The notes beneath the pieces were generated by a model, which worked only from the letters and a program-made list of their open reading frames with translations, had not been told where the DNA came from and searched no databases. From Halobacillus ihumii (GTDB lineage Bacteria; Bacillota; Bacilli; Bacillales; Halobacillaceae), in assembly GCF_902726645.1 (NCBI RefSeq), contig NZ_CACVAO010000001.1, positions 4,102,636-4,166,635 on the forward strand: a stretch of 64,000 bases of DNA, in the 5' to 3' direction. The translations under genes were made by a program, and so were the position numbers. Positions within the stretch are counted from its first letter, which is position 1, and the number at the start of each line of letters is the position of its first letter. Shown one piece after another: positions 17,563-26,732 of the stretch.

Positions 17563-18628
17563 AATATCATGGCTTCCAAAACGATTTTTATGGCGTCTAA
17601 CCCTATTAAATATAGCTGTTGTTTCTGCTTTTATCGTTCTTAGTAGTTGGGCTATTTATAACACGGCTTGTTTTTTAGTCGATGGAATGGCATTTATGAA
17701 TGTCGATAAACAGGCCCAATTTAATTCAACTCTCTTTCATTACTTATGGGTTTTCAGCCTTACGGCGATTGTTGTTGGTAGTATGATCCATTTTTACTTA
17801 ACAAAAAAACTGATACATCCGTTAAGGGAGTTGATTGAGTCCACTAAAAGTATGAAACGAGGCCATTACCCAGCTCCTATTGAAAGTAACTCCAAGGACG
17901 AAACAGGGGAATTAATAGGACACTTTAATGGGTTAGTCAGGCAATTACAAAACAATCACCAACATCGACAAAAGCTAGTATCTGACTTATCGCATGAATT
18001 CCGTACGCCCTTATCTAATTTAAAAGGATACCTTGGTGCTTTAAAAAATGGTGTGATTGAAGGTGATCAACACCTGTACCAATCGCTTTATGAAGAATCC
18101 CAGCGTCTTACCAACATGCTTGAACAGCTGGAGCAATTAAAGGAATGGGATTATGTCTCACACCAATCTTTTTCCGCAAAGGAAGCTGTGCATATGGCTT
18201 TATTAATTGATCAGTCCGTAGAGATGTTTCGATGGCCTCTAGAGAAAGTAGGGGTTTCAGTAGATGTTCAAGCAGATCATGGGAAGGTGAATGTCTATAA
18301 TGAAGGGATCCAGCAGGTTATCAGTAATTTGCTCGACAATGCCATTCGTTACTACCAAGGTTCTGGCCCAATTGTGATCAAGGGTAAATTACAGGAGTCC
18401 GAATACAAGGTTTCCGTTGCGGGTCCGGGTCAACCTATACCGACAGAAAAACAGAACAAAATATTTGAGCGATTTTATCGAGTGGATTCCTCTCGTAACC
18501 GCGAAACAGGAGGGACAGGGTTAGGGCTAGCGATAACAAAAGAAATTGTAGAACATCATAATGGAAGGGTTGGCGTCAGTTCAAGAGGTGATCATCATAC
18601 CTTCTGGTTTATTTTACCTCTTTGTTAA
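17552..18628 (+). CDS. Membrane sensor histidine kinase
   Basis: A 358-residue kinase: helices at about 14-36 and 62-82 with a short, roughly 25-residue external loop, HAMP (84-135), HisKA with His in LSHEFRTPLSNLKGYL, N-box NLLDNAIRYY, F-box FERFYRVD and G2 GGTGLGLAI. The G1 box reads VAGPGQPIP and lacks the usual Asp/Asn that contacts adenine, which may weaken ATP binding. Start is TTG at 17552 inside the regulator gene. The loop is too short for a large ligand domain, so it may sense membrane or redox state. Confidence 0.85.
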   Translation: MFNKISWLPKRFLWRLTLLNIAVVSAFIVLSSWAIYNTACFLVDGMAFMNVDKQAQFNSTLFHYLWVFSLTAIVVGSMIHFYLTKKLIHPLRELIESTKSMKRGHYPAPIESNSKDETGELIGHFNGLVRQLQNNHQHRQKLVSDLSHEFRTPLSNLKGYLGALKNGVIEGDQHLYQSLYEESQRLTNMLEQLEQLKEWDYVSHQSFSAKEAVHMALLIDQSVEMFRWPLEKVGVSVDVQADHGKVNVYNEGIQQVISNLLDNAIRYYQGSGPIVIKGKLQESEYKVSVAGPGQPIPTEKQNKIFERFYRVDSSRNRETGGTGLGLAITKEIVEHHNGRVGVSSRGDHHTFWFILPLC

Positions 18629-18707
18629 TATTGATTACCAAGGACTTCTCAGCAAAGGGCATTCTTATTATAAAACACCAATATGTAGATCCAATAATTT
18701 AGCAAAG

Positions 18708-18941
18708 TTAAGGCATACCTGTCCCTAAAAAGTATTTACAATCTGATATTTTAATTTTTAGGAGCTGACGATTCTTAAACAGAGCATAAACAATTAGAAA
18801 TAAAGTTGCGGATAGAACACGCATTGTAACAACTTGTGTTGGTGTAAAGCCTATTTCATAGAGATACGTTACAAATACACTGATTATTCCTCATAACGAT
18901 GCCCCGGCACTAATTAATAACAATGTGGATTTGTTTTCCAT
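18708..18941 (-). pseudogene. Decayed EamA-type transporter fragment
   Basis: Minus strand from an ATG at 18941 with a good GTGGAGG site. The reading MENKSTLLLISAGASL is typical of an EamA transporter start, then an in-frame TGA replaces the usual Trp. The frame continues as GIISVFVTYLYEIGFTPTQV up to a stop at 18708, where similarity shifts frame and is lost. Only the first two helices remain of about ten. It lies next to an intact EamA gene (19011) and is a dead relative of it. Confidence 0.7.
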
Positions 18942-19010
18942 CGGTCTATTCCTCCACTGTAATTTTTTATGTCTTTTTATTACTTATACAAATGAAGAGA
19001 CAGACGCCCC

Positions 19011-19940
19011 TCAGGATACTTTCTGTGTCGCTGCATAAAGTTCATCCTCTTTCTTCGGTATGGTTAAGAAAATGACAGCAACAATTATGCAAATACCTCC
19101 TAACAGTTGGTAGGCTCCGAATGATTCGTTTAACCAGGTCACTGAAATGATTGCGGCCACCAGAGGTTCAATGCTAGCTAAAATGCTGGTTTCTGTGGGA
19201 GATAGGTATTTTAAGCTTCCGATATAAGATAGAAATGAAAGAGTTCCGGTTATAATAATTAAGATCATCATAGAGAAAGTGTTCATGGTTAATGTTTCGG
19301 TTAGGGAGTAAACACTAAATGTTTGGTGAGATAAAAATAATACTACTCCTCCAATGAACATGCCCCAGCCGACAATGACTACGGTCCCCCACTGGTTGAT
19401 AAGAGACGCAGGATGGAGTGTATAGAAAGTAAAACCAAGCATCGTCAGAACACCAAAGACGATGGCTTTTTTTGATAACACAACATTCTCCACTGATCCA
19501 TTGGTAATCAAAAAGTAGAGTCCCGTTAATGCTGTAATGATAGCTAGGAATTGCGTAAGAGACGGCAGTCTTTTAATCTGAATGGCGACGTAAATGGTGA
19601 TCAAAACGGGTCCAAAGAATTGAAACAGCATCGCAGTGACGGCATTGCTTACGTGGATGGCTTCAATGAAGGCATATTGAGCTCCCAGCATGCCAAAAAC
19701 AGCAAAAATAATAAGTTGGATCCAATGACGGGGGTGCTTCCAAATCCCGAAAACATTCTTCTTACGGAAAAATAGGTAACTCAAGATAAAAAAACCTGCT
19801 AACAACAATCGAACGACCAAAAAGTTTATGGATGATAATTCAGTATGATGAAAGAGCCATTGAATCATAGGACCGGACAGTCCCCATAACGCTGCGCCAC
19901 TAATAATCATTATAAGACCTATACGACGGGATTTCTTCAT
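19011..19940 (-). CDS. EamA/DMT-family transporter
   Basis: A 309-residue membrane transporter with ten predicted helices in two EamA repeats (IISGAALWGLSGPMIQWLF at the start; PTETSILASIEPLVAAIISV in the second). Likely an amino acid or metabolite exporter. The ATG at 19940 follows AAGGGGG; the frame extends 13 codons further without support. It is divergent from a MocR-type regulator, which probably controls it. Confidence 0.85.
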   Translation of the reverse strand: MKKSRRIGLIMIISGAALWGLSGPMIQWLFHHTELSSINFLVVRLLLAGFFILSYLFFRKKNVFGIWKHPRHWIQLIIFAVFGMLGAQYAFIEAIHVSNAVTAMLFQFFGPVLITIYVAIQIKRLPSLTQFLAIITALTGLYFLITNGSVENVVLSKKAIVFGVLTMLGFTFYTLHPASLINQWGTVVIVGWGMFIGGVVLFLSHQTFSVYSLTETLTMNTFSMMILIIITGTLSFLSYIGSLKYLSPTETSILASIEPLVAAIISVTWLNESFGAYQLLGGICIIVAVIFLTIPKKEDELYAATQKVS

Positions 19941-20068
19941 GATGGAGTCCCCCTTGTAATTTTTTCTTGATTTTAGCAAAAAGAACTGGTTAATATGGAT
20001 GTATTATAATTAAAAACTGATACTATTGTAAGTATCAGTTTTATCAAAAATAATGGGGTCAGTAATAT

Positions 20069-21457
20069 ATGTTGGAATTAACACCGAAGCTTAATCCACA
20101 TGGTGGAGAACCGTTATATGAACAGTTATATCACCATATTAAACAAGAAATGGAATTGGGAAATTTAACATCTGGGACAAAGCTTCCTTCTAAGCGAAAG
20201 CTATCCCATCATCTGCAAATCAGTCAGAATACAATTGAAACTGCTTACGGGCAGCTTGTTGCGGAAGGTTACATAGAAGCACGCCCCCGCAAAGGGTTCT
20301 TTGTATGTGAAATGGAACAAAACCTATACGAGATACAGAGAAGCGTTCAGTACGTAGAAGAAAGATTATACGGTGACCGTGATTATACCTTTAATTTTTC
20401 TTATACAGGGGTGGATACCGATTCATTTCCATTTGGACTATACCGTAAGTTAGCAAGTGAAGTAATACAAAACGATAATAAAGCTGTATTGATGATGGGG
20501 CACCCGCAGGGGGAATTGGAGCTGCGACAAACCATTGCGAAATATATATACGAATCCCGTGGTGTGCGATGTTCTCCAAGTCAAATTATTGTCGGATCCG
20601 GAACGCAATATTTAATGAAAATTTTATTTCAGCTGCTGCAAGGAAGTACTTTTGCTGTGGAAGATCCTAGTTATCACCGTAAAATGGTTACGTTCGAAAA
20701 GGAAGCAAAGCATGTAGAGATGGTCCCGCTTGATGGAGACGGGATGCTTATCTCACATTTAGAGGAAAACGAGGCGGATGTGGCAATTGTCACACCTTCC
20801 CATCAATTTCCATGCGGGATGATTATGCCTATTTCAAGGCGAATGCAGCTGCTAAATTGGGCAGAAGAGAAGGAAGAACGTTATATAATTGAGGACGATT
20901 ATGATAGTGAATTTCGTTATAAAGGGAAGCCAATTCCGGCATTGCAAGGATTGGACTCAAATGACAATGTGATATATATGAGCACATTTTCCAAAGCGTT
21001 ACTGCCATCGTTGCGTATAAGTTATATGGTTTTGCCTAAATCGCTTGCTCAAGTGTACCAAAAAGACTATTTCTTTTATGCGCAGACTGTTTCACGAATC
21101 GATCAGGAAATTTTACAGAGGTTTTTGCAAGAGGGGTACTGGGAAAGACATATCCAGAAAATGAGGGGCGTCTATCGCAAGAAAAGAGATGCACTTGTTT
21201 CAGCGATTTCAACATATTTTCCGAAATGCGCCGAAATCATTGGTCAAGATTCGGGCTTGCATTTATTGGTACGTGCCAACAATGGCATGACAGAGCATGA
21301 ACTCATTGAACAGGCGGCAATATACAGTGTAAAAGTGTACCCTGTTTCAGATTATGGGATGAATGATAACAAAACAGTACTACTTGGCTTTGCGGCTTTG
21401 TCTGAGAAAAAAATACAGAACGCCGTTCAGCTGTTGTCGGAAGCATGGTTTGGTTAA
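20069..21457 (+). CDS. MocR-type transcriptional regulator (GntR HTH plus aminotransferase domain)
   Basis: A 462-residue PLP-dependent regulator. N-terminal GntR winged helix about 15-80 (LYEQLYHHIKQEMELG, SKRKLSHHLQISQNTIETAY, ARPRKGFFV). The fold-type I aminotransferase-like domain (110-460) has the PLP lysine in TFSKALLPSLRISYMVLP and the Asp-Tyr pair in IIEDDYDSEFRY. MocR proteins usually control adjacent amino acid, B6 or transport genes; here EamA transporters lie on both sides. The pair of transporters is the likely regulon. Confidence 0.88.
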   Translation: MLELTPKLNPHGGEPLYEQLYHHIKQEMELGNLTSGTKLPSKRKLSHHLQISQNTIETAYGQLVAEGYIEARPRKGFFVCEMEQNLYEIQRSVQYVEERLYGDRDYTFNFSYTGVDTDSFPFGLYRKLASEVIQNDNKAVLMMGHPQGELELRQTIAKYIYESRGVRCSPSQIIVGSGTQYLMKILFQLLQGSTFAVEDPSYHRKMVTFEKEAKHVEMVPLDGDGMLISHLEENEADVAIVTPSHQFPCGMIMPISRRMQLLNWAEEKEERYIIEDDYDSEFRYKGKPIPALQGLDSNDNVIYMSTFSKALLPSLRISYMVLPKSLAQVYQKDYFFYAQTVSRIDQEILQRFLQEGYWERHIQKMRGVYRKKRDALVSAISTYFPKCAEIIGQDSGLHLLVRANNGMTEHELIEQAAIYSVKVYPVSDYGMNDNKTVLLGFAALSEKKIQNAVQLLSEAWFG

Positions 21458-21523
21458 ATGTTAAATAAATAGTAGGCTAAGCTCATCTTCGAGATAAGAA
21501 AATAGGATTGGGAGGGGAAACCA

Positions 21524-22423
21524 ATGAACTCAAAGGCTTTCTTGATGGCATTCATCACAATTATGATATGGGGGTCGACTTTTGCTGCTATTCGTGCCAG
21601 CTTACATGGCGGCTACACTCCAGGACATTTAGTCCTTATACGTTATCTTATAGCGTCAGGAGCTTTTCTCCTTTATGCTCTGTGGCCAAGCGTCCACTTT
21701 CGGTTACCGAAAAAGGAAGACCTAATCAATATCTTCATCCTTGGATGGATTGGTATTAGTATCTATCATCTAGGGGTAACGTTTGGTGAACAAACCATTT
21801 CAGCCGGAACAGCAGGAATGCTGATTGGTTCAGCTCCAGTCTTTACTGCATTAATTGCTGTCATGGTATTAAAAGAACGTCTGGGCTTTTTTGGGTGGAT
21901 AGGTCTAGGGATTGGTTTAACGGGGATTATATTAATTACCCTTGGATCCGCAGGTCCAGCCTTAGACATCTCCGGAGGAGCATTTCTAGTATTAATGGCC
22001 GCTGTCGCCACATCGATATTTTTTGTATTTCAAAAACCTTTCTTAAAACGTTATCGTCCGATTGAATTGACGGCTTATTTTACATGGGCGGGGACGTTAC
22101 CATTTTTTTGTTTCTTTCCTGGACTCTTTCAATCCGTTCAAACCGCAACGATGGAAGCCAATCTATCAGCCCTTTATGTCGGCATTTTCCCCGCGGCGAT
22201 TGCTTATGTCACATGGGCAACTGCTCTTTCGTTAGGTAACGCTAGTTCCGTTACTAGTATGATGTATTTGGAACCAGCGATAGCGATCCTCATTGCATGG
22301 ATTTGGCTTCATGAGTGGCCCAGTACCCTTTCCCTTGTTGGGGGAATTATTGCAATTTCCGGCGTAATTATCGTTAATGGGTTAGGAAGAAAGTCTCGAA
22401 CGCCAATAAAGAACACAGTATAA
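21524..22423 (+). CDS. EamA/DMT-family transporter
   Basis: A 299-residue, ten-helix EamA transporter (ITIMIWGSTFAAIRASLHGG; EQTISAGTAGMLIGSAPVFTALIAV; SVTSMMYLEPAIAILIAWIW). GGGAGGGG precedes the ATG. It follows the MocR gene by 66 bases in the same direction and is probably cotranscribed. Substrate unknown; amino acid efflux is common in the family. 22424-22641 holds nothing I can support. Confidence 0.87.
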   Translation: MNSKAFLMAFITIMIWGSTFAAIRASLHGGYTPGHLVLIRYLIASGAFLLYALWPSVHFRLPKKEDLINIFILGWIGISIYHLGVTFGEQTISAGTAGMLIGSAPVFTALIAVMVLKERLGFFGWIGLGIGLTGIILITLGSAGPALDISGGAFLVLMAAVATSIFFVFQKPFLKRYRPIELTAYFTWAGTLPFFCFFPGLFQSVQTATMEANLSALYVGIFPAAIAYVTWATALSLGNASSVTSMMYLEPAIAILIAWIWLHEWPSTLSLVGGIIAISGVIIVNGLGRKSRTPIKNTV

Positions 22424-22641
22424 GAATTGAATAGTTATGATCAGATTGAATTGTTTTCGCCTTAGGAAGCATACGTAATTAATCTATCAAGCGAGTGAAT
22501 CCAATCATTAGTCTAGGAAAGCATATGAAAATTGTCGTGTGCAACTCGGTCTATTTTCCGTGTCGCGCAAAAAGGTGTTATATTTTAGGACTTATATTAA
22601 TGTACTATTCCAGATAGGAAACATACCTGTAAAGGAATGAG

Positions 22642-23109
22642 TTAATGGGTTTGATTTATAAGCTTTTTAAATAGTAGCCCGATTCCTATCCCCGGCGCCA
22701 CGCACAATATGGGTAACCACATGGGGCCCAATAATACACCCATGACCCTCAAATCCGGAGAATAGATTAGTCCAACAGTTACGAAGTAGGCAGAAATTAC
22801 AAATGGCAAAAATGAAAAAGGTTTTTTTCCACCCCCGGCATCTTTATAAGCATCCCATGCCGAAAACATATAAAGACATGGATAAAACATTAACCATTGA
22901 TAATTCGTTTGTTCAATCGCTTTGTCAATTTGCCCATGAAAACTTAAAAGGATTACTTTGTTAAAGTTGGATTGAACATTCACCAGAAATTCCAGTGCAA
23001 TTAAAAGGAAGCCTTTAAGGAACTTACCATTTAAAATTTGTCCAAAACCTGGAAATGCAATACTCCAAAAAAGTCTTTCATATTTATTATATTTATTCAT
23101 ACTACCCAT
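22642..23109 (-). CDS. Small multi-spanning membrane protein
   Basis: A 155-residue protein with about four membrane helices, beginning with FWSIAFPGFGQILNGKFLKG, a TM2-like Gly/Gln turn that recurs in a conserved Bacillaceae hypothetical family. WDAYKDAGGGKKPFSF is a cytoplasmic loop. Start uncertain: ATG at 23109 or 23100, neither with a strong ribosome site. No function known. Confidence 0.65.
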   Translation of the reverse strand: MGSMNKYNKYERLFWSIAFPGFGQILNGKFLKGFLLIALEFLVNVQSNFNKVILLSFHGQIDKAIEQTNYQWLMFYPCLYMFSAWDAYKDAGGGKKPFSFLPFVISAYFVTVGLIYSPDLRVMGVLLGPMWLPILCVAPGIGIGLLFKKLINQTH

Positions 23110-23222
23110 CCAAATAATAGAAGTTATGTTTATTCACTTATAATTCCCTAGGGGTATCTTCCTAATGCTACAGAAAGAGAAAGACAATGCGTATATGCAT
23201 TGCCTATATACCTTTAACTAAT

Positions 23223-24230
23223 CTATTCTTTTGATAGTTTTCTCCTGTCTGCTGCTTGAGGGGGTTCTTCCATCCACCCATGTTCAATCATGATCTTGCC
23301 TCCATCTTCAGCAAAGTCAAATGTATCTTTCATTATTTTATTCAATTTTAATGTTAAGTCATTCCGCATACTGAATGCAGATCCGAAAGTATTCCCACTG
23401 AGACTAAAGACAGATAACATATTGGTAATATACATCATTAACTTATCAGAAAAAGGTGAGAGGGTTGATTCTGTTATTTCACCAGCCCAAATGGAGGGCG
23501 GGTGAATATCACTTTCCAATAAGATATCTTGCATGGTGGTGGTGACCTGCTTGGCAAGTTCTTTTCCTCTAGCAAAGTATTTCTTCGATTGATCATTCTC
23601 GGCAACTTGTGCAAAGCTTGTCATCAACTGTGTTCCAATTGCATTAATTTCTAGAGATTGATACAGTAAACCAATTTCTACCGTATTAAGAACCCGTTTC
23701 GGCTTTAAAATGTTCATACCGCTCATATAGCTTGTCTTATCAACATACTCAACTTCTTTTGGTAAAGGAACAATTGGCGGGTGGATCAAAATTCCCTGTT
23801 CCAAAAGGTATTCCGTGACCTGATTAGAGGTATCTTGTAAATCATCAATAAACCTATTATATAACTGGCGAATATCCTTTCGGTAAGACATCCCCAGGTG
23901 CAAAGTATACAAGCCCATCAAAACCTCAGTCATCGTACGTATAAAAAACAAATCAAAACCACCGTCATATAATCGGGGAGCTTCTTTGTTTACGTCCTTT
24001 CCAGTATATCCTTCAGGAACCACGGCACCTTCCCTTTCAAAAACGGTTTTGATTGCCTCAACATTTAGGGTTTCCTTATTATAATGGTTTTGAAATATTG
24101 ATTTTACTACTTCATCATTACTTAGTTCAAGAAAATACTCTAAGACTCTTAGCAGCATTGTTTTTTCCATATAAGCCTGCCACAAATTCCCTAATTCGGA
24201 AGCTGATATTTTGGCTTGTTCACTGTTCAA
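23223..24230 (-). CDS. DUF3231 protein (spore coat CotF-like fold)
   Basis: A 336-residue DUF3231 protein: two similar four-helix-bundle halves (ISASELGNLWQAYMEKTMLL ... and TVEIGLLYQSLEINAIGTQL ...). The family is widespread in spore formers and related to CotF-like ferritin-fold coat proteins. I chose the TTG at 24230 because AGGGAGG lies eight bases upstream; the ATG at 24266 would place that site inside the gene. Confidence 0.8.
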   Translation of the reverse strand: MNSEQAKISASELGNLWQAYMEKTMLLRVLEYFLELSNDEVVKSIFQNHYNKETLNVEAIKTVFEREGAVVPEGYTGKDVNKEAPRLYDGGFDLFFIRTMTEVLMGLYTLHLGMSYRKDIRQLYNRFIDDLQDTSNQVTEYLLEQGILIHPPIVPLPKEVEYVDKTSYMSGMNILKPKRVLNTVEIGLLYQSLEINAIGTQLMTSFAQVAENDQSKKYFARGKELAKQVTTTMQDILLESDIHPPSIWAGEITESTLSPFSDKLMMYITNMLSVFSLSGNTFGSAFSMRNDLTLKLNKIMKDTFDFAEDGGKIMIEHGWMEEPPQAADRRKLSKE

Positions 24231-25091
24231 GTCTAATACCTCCCTAAAATTCAAATTGTATATCAATTATAACTTTCCCCATTTTATGGTTTTTAATAAT
24301 GGGATGCTGTTCATACAAATTCAAAATCATAGGAGTGTTAAAAAAGCTGAGGGCGATCAGTTAAATAAGCTTAAGGTGTTTTATTGGCTATATTTTTACA
24401 TGTTGGTGAAAGATGGCTAAACAAAAAGAGTAGACAAGCCATGATGTAATCTTTCTAAGATCCTTTGATCTACATGAGGAGTGGAACACTGCAAAGAATG
24501 TGGATTAGAATTTCGCTAGTTTTAGTCCATATTAGTTGGTTTTCCGTCTAACTGCATCCTTGAAAACGTTTTTTTAGGGCTTTATCCTAATAAATTACTG
24601 TTAGTCTTACTATGTGAAGAGACGCCTAAATGGGAGGTCAAATCGATCTGACCACCAAAAAGACGGTGACCACATAATTGACCACGTATTACCTAAAAGG
24701 GTATGAAAATGGACGAAATTGCTTTAGGTATTGGAAGGGGATTTATTGGTATTTGTCAGTTATGAATGGGAACGTATGTTTGTGAAGTCGTGTGATTAAA
24801 CGAGTGATGTAAAATTATGAAAAGCCCCTAAACCTGGAATTTCCAGGTTTAGGGGCTTTTTGTATTTACTAAAGGATAATTGCAAGTAACCAAATTAAAC
24901 CTGAGATGTAGCTGCATGTAAAAATCCTAAAATAAAACTGTCAACGATGGGATCAATTATCAACAATTTTTGTAAAAACAGCCATAGTTTAAAACCTTGA
25001 GGCTAGGTGCGAAAAGTTCCAGAAGTTATGCCACTCTTTTTCACACTTATGGGCGAACGTACATATTATTTGTCTAAAGAGGTGGTGAACG
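24231..25091. other. Non-coding stretch with possible IS remnant
   Basis: No gene I can support in 860 bases. It contains three TGACCAC repeats (24649, 24667, 24679), spaced 18 and 12 bases and reminiscent of IS21-family ends but with no transposase nearby, and the strong hairpin at 24820-24863. A short open stretch at 24211-24420 has no ribosome site. Confidence 0.35.
24820..24863 (+). terminator. Strong palindromic hairpin
   Basis: AAAAGCCCCTAAACCTGGAA paired with its exact complement (24842-24861), flanked by A and T runs; works as a terminator on both strands. It may be the relic of a lost transcription unit, since no gene ends at it. Confidence 0.7.
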
Positions 25092-25913
25092 ATGGAGGGA
25101 AAAAACGTGAATGTAGAACATGATCCCTTTGCGATCGAGCATGAAGAATGGAAAAAAAGACAAATAAGATCTAGGTTCAAACAATTACTTACAATTTCTT
25201 CGCCAATATTTATCTTAATTTTATGGGAGTTCTTATCTAGAACAGGGCTAGTTGATGCAAGGTTTTTCCCGCCGCCGACAGAAATAGTGGGAACGTTTGT
25301 GGCGATGGGAACGAGCGGGGAGTTATATAACCACATAGGTATCTCGTTATATAGAATATTTGCCGGGTTTCTGCTTGGGGTCATCCCTGGAGTAATCCTT
25401 GGCCTTTTAATGGGATTGTATTCTCCGCTGCGTCATTTCTTTTCGCCGCTTGTAATGGCGCTTATGCCGATCCCGACATTGGCCTTATTGCCCATAATTT
25501 TAATTATTTTCGGAGTTGGGGAAGTATCCAAAATTGTAACGATCGCAGGAAGTGTGTTTTTTCCGGTGGTCATCAATACAGTGGCAGGTGTCGTGAATAT
25601 TGACCGGATTTATTTAGATGTAGCGAAAAATTATGGAGCTAACTCTAGAGACTTCTTCTTTAAAATTGCTTTGCCAGGTTCACTTCCGGTCATGATTGAG
25701 GGAATTCAAATGGGGCAGGCTATCGCGCTTCTAACTATTGTAGCTGCTGAAATGATGGGTGCCAATTCCGGGATTGGATATTTGATTTGGACCTCATACA
25801 ATGCTTTCTTATTAAAAGAAATGTATGTCGGCCTTGTACTCATTTCGTTCTTCGGATATTTATTCTCGCTTATTTTAAGAGGGTTTCAGAGAAAGTTACT
25901 GCCATGGAGGTAA
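25092..25913 (+). CDS. ABC transporter permease (SsuC/TauC/ThiX type)
   Basis: A 273-residue inner-membrane permease with about six helices and the BPD_transp_1 EAA loop (VAKNYGANSRDFFFKIALPGSLP). Similar proteins carry aliphatic sulfonates, taurine or pyrimidine/thiamine precursors. The N-terminal 30 residues are an acidic/basic cytoplasmic extension. It is first of three genes (permease, ATPase, binding protein) with short spacers. No TPP or other riboswitch is visible upstream. Confidence 0.88.
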   Translation: MEGKNVNVEHDPFAIEHEEWKKRQIRSRFKQLLTISSPIFILILWEFLSRTGLVDARFFPPPTEIVGTFVAMGTSGELYNHIGISLYRIFAGFLLGVIPGVILGLLMGLYSPLRHFFSPLVMALMPIPTLALLPIILIIFGVGEVSKIVTIAGSVFFPVVINTVAGVVNIDRIYLDVAKNYGANSRDFFFKIALPGSLPVMIEGIQMGQAIALLTIVAAEMMGANSGIGYLIWTSYNAFLLKEMYVGLVLISFFGYLFSLILRGFQRKLLPWR

Positions 25914-25931
25914 CAGCAGAGAGGTGATGAC

Positions 25932-26717
25932 ATGGATCATAAACCGAAAATTGCGATTCAGGATCTGACGAAAGTTTTTTACAAAAAAGCCAGCAGTGTT
26001 ACAGCCTTAGAAGAGATAACGATGGATATTGAGGATGGGGAGTTTGTTTGTTTAATTGGACCGAGCGGATGTGGGAAAACGACATTGCTGCGAATTCTTG
26101 CTGGTCTGGAAAACCCAAGTACTGGCACATTTACTATCGCCCAAGGGAAGGAAGACCGTCCGCTGCAATCTATGGTCTTTCAAGAACGAGGCGTAATTCC
26201 CTGGTTAACGGTTGAAGAGAATGTTGCCTTCGGTCTTAAAATGAGACATTTACCGAAACAGACCGTCAAAGAAAGAACGGCCTATTATTTAGCTAAAGTT
26301 GGACTTGATAAGTTTGCGAAGCTGTATCCAAAAGAGTTATCTGGCGGGATGAAGCAGCGGGTCAGTATAGCGCGAGCTTTTGCTAATGATCCGGAAATAT
26401 TATTAATGGATGAACCTTTTGGCGCTCTCGATGAACAAAATAAATTTATTCTTCAAGAAGAATTATTAACGATATGGTCAGAAACGAAAAAGACAGTCCT
26501 TTTTATTACACATAGCATTGATGAAGCTTTATTGCTCAGTGACAGGATTCTGTTAATGAGTTCTCAACCTGGCAAAATTATCGCTGAAAAAATTATTGAT
26601 TTACCTCGTCCGAGAACGATGGAACAAGTTCGAGCCAATCAGACGATGGCAGATAACTTCGTTGAAATTTGGAATCACTTGCAAGACGAAGTGCAAGGTT
26701 CGAGAGTAAGTAGATAA
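25932..26717 (+). CDS. ABC transporter ATPase (SsuB/TauB type)
   Basis: A 261-residue ATP-binding subunit: Walker A GPSGCGKTT, Q-loop MVFQERGVIPWL, signature LSGGMKQR, Walker B ILLMDEPFGALDEQ and switch His in LFITHSIDEALLL. It drives the permease encoded 18 bases upstream. Confidence 0.92.
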   Translation: MDHKPKIAIQDLTKVFYKKASSVTALEEITMDIEDGEFVCLIGPSGCGKTTLLRILAGLENPSTGTFTIAQGKEDRPLQSMVFQERGVIPWLTVEENVAFGLKMRHLPKQTVKERTAYYLAKVGLDKFAKLYPKELSGGMKQRVSIARAFANDPEILLMDEPFGALDEQNKFILQEELLTIWSETKKTVLFITHSIDEALLLSDRILLMSSQPGKIIAEKIIDLPRPRTMEQVRANQTMADNFVEIWNHLQDEVQGSRVSR

Positions 26718-26732
26718 GAGGAGAGATGGAAC

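Noticed and set aside
24211..24420. Plus-strand frame of 69 codons
   Set aside because: No ribosome site or recognisable domain and it overlaps the start of the DUF3231 gene.
24865..25090. TPP riboswitch before the ABC importer
   Set aside because: The CTGAGA and ACCTGA-type core strings are not arranged as required; only isolated partial matches are present.
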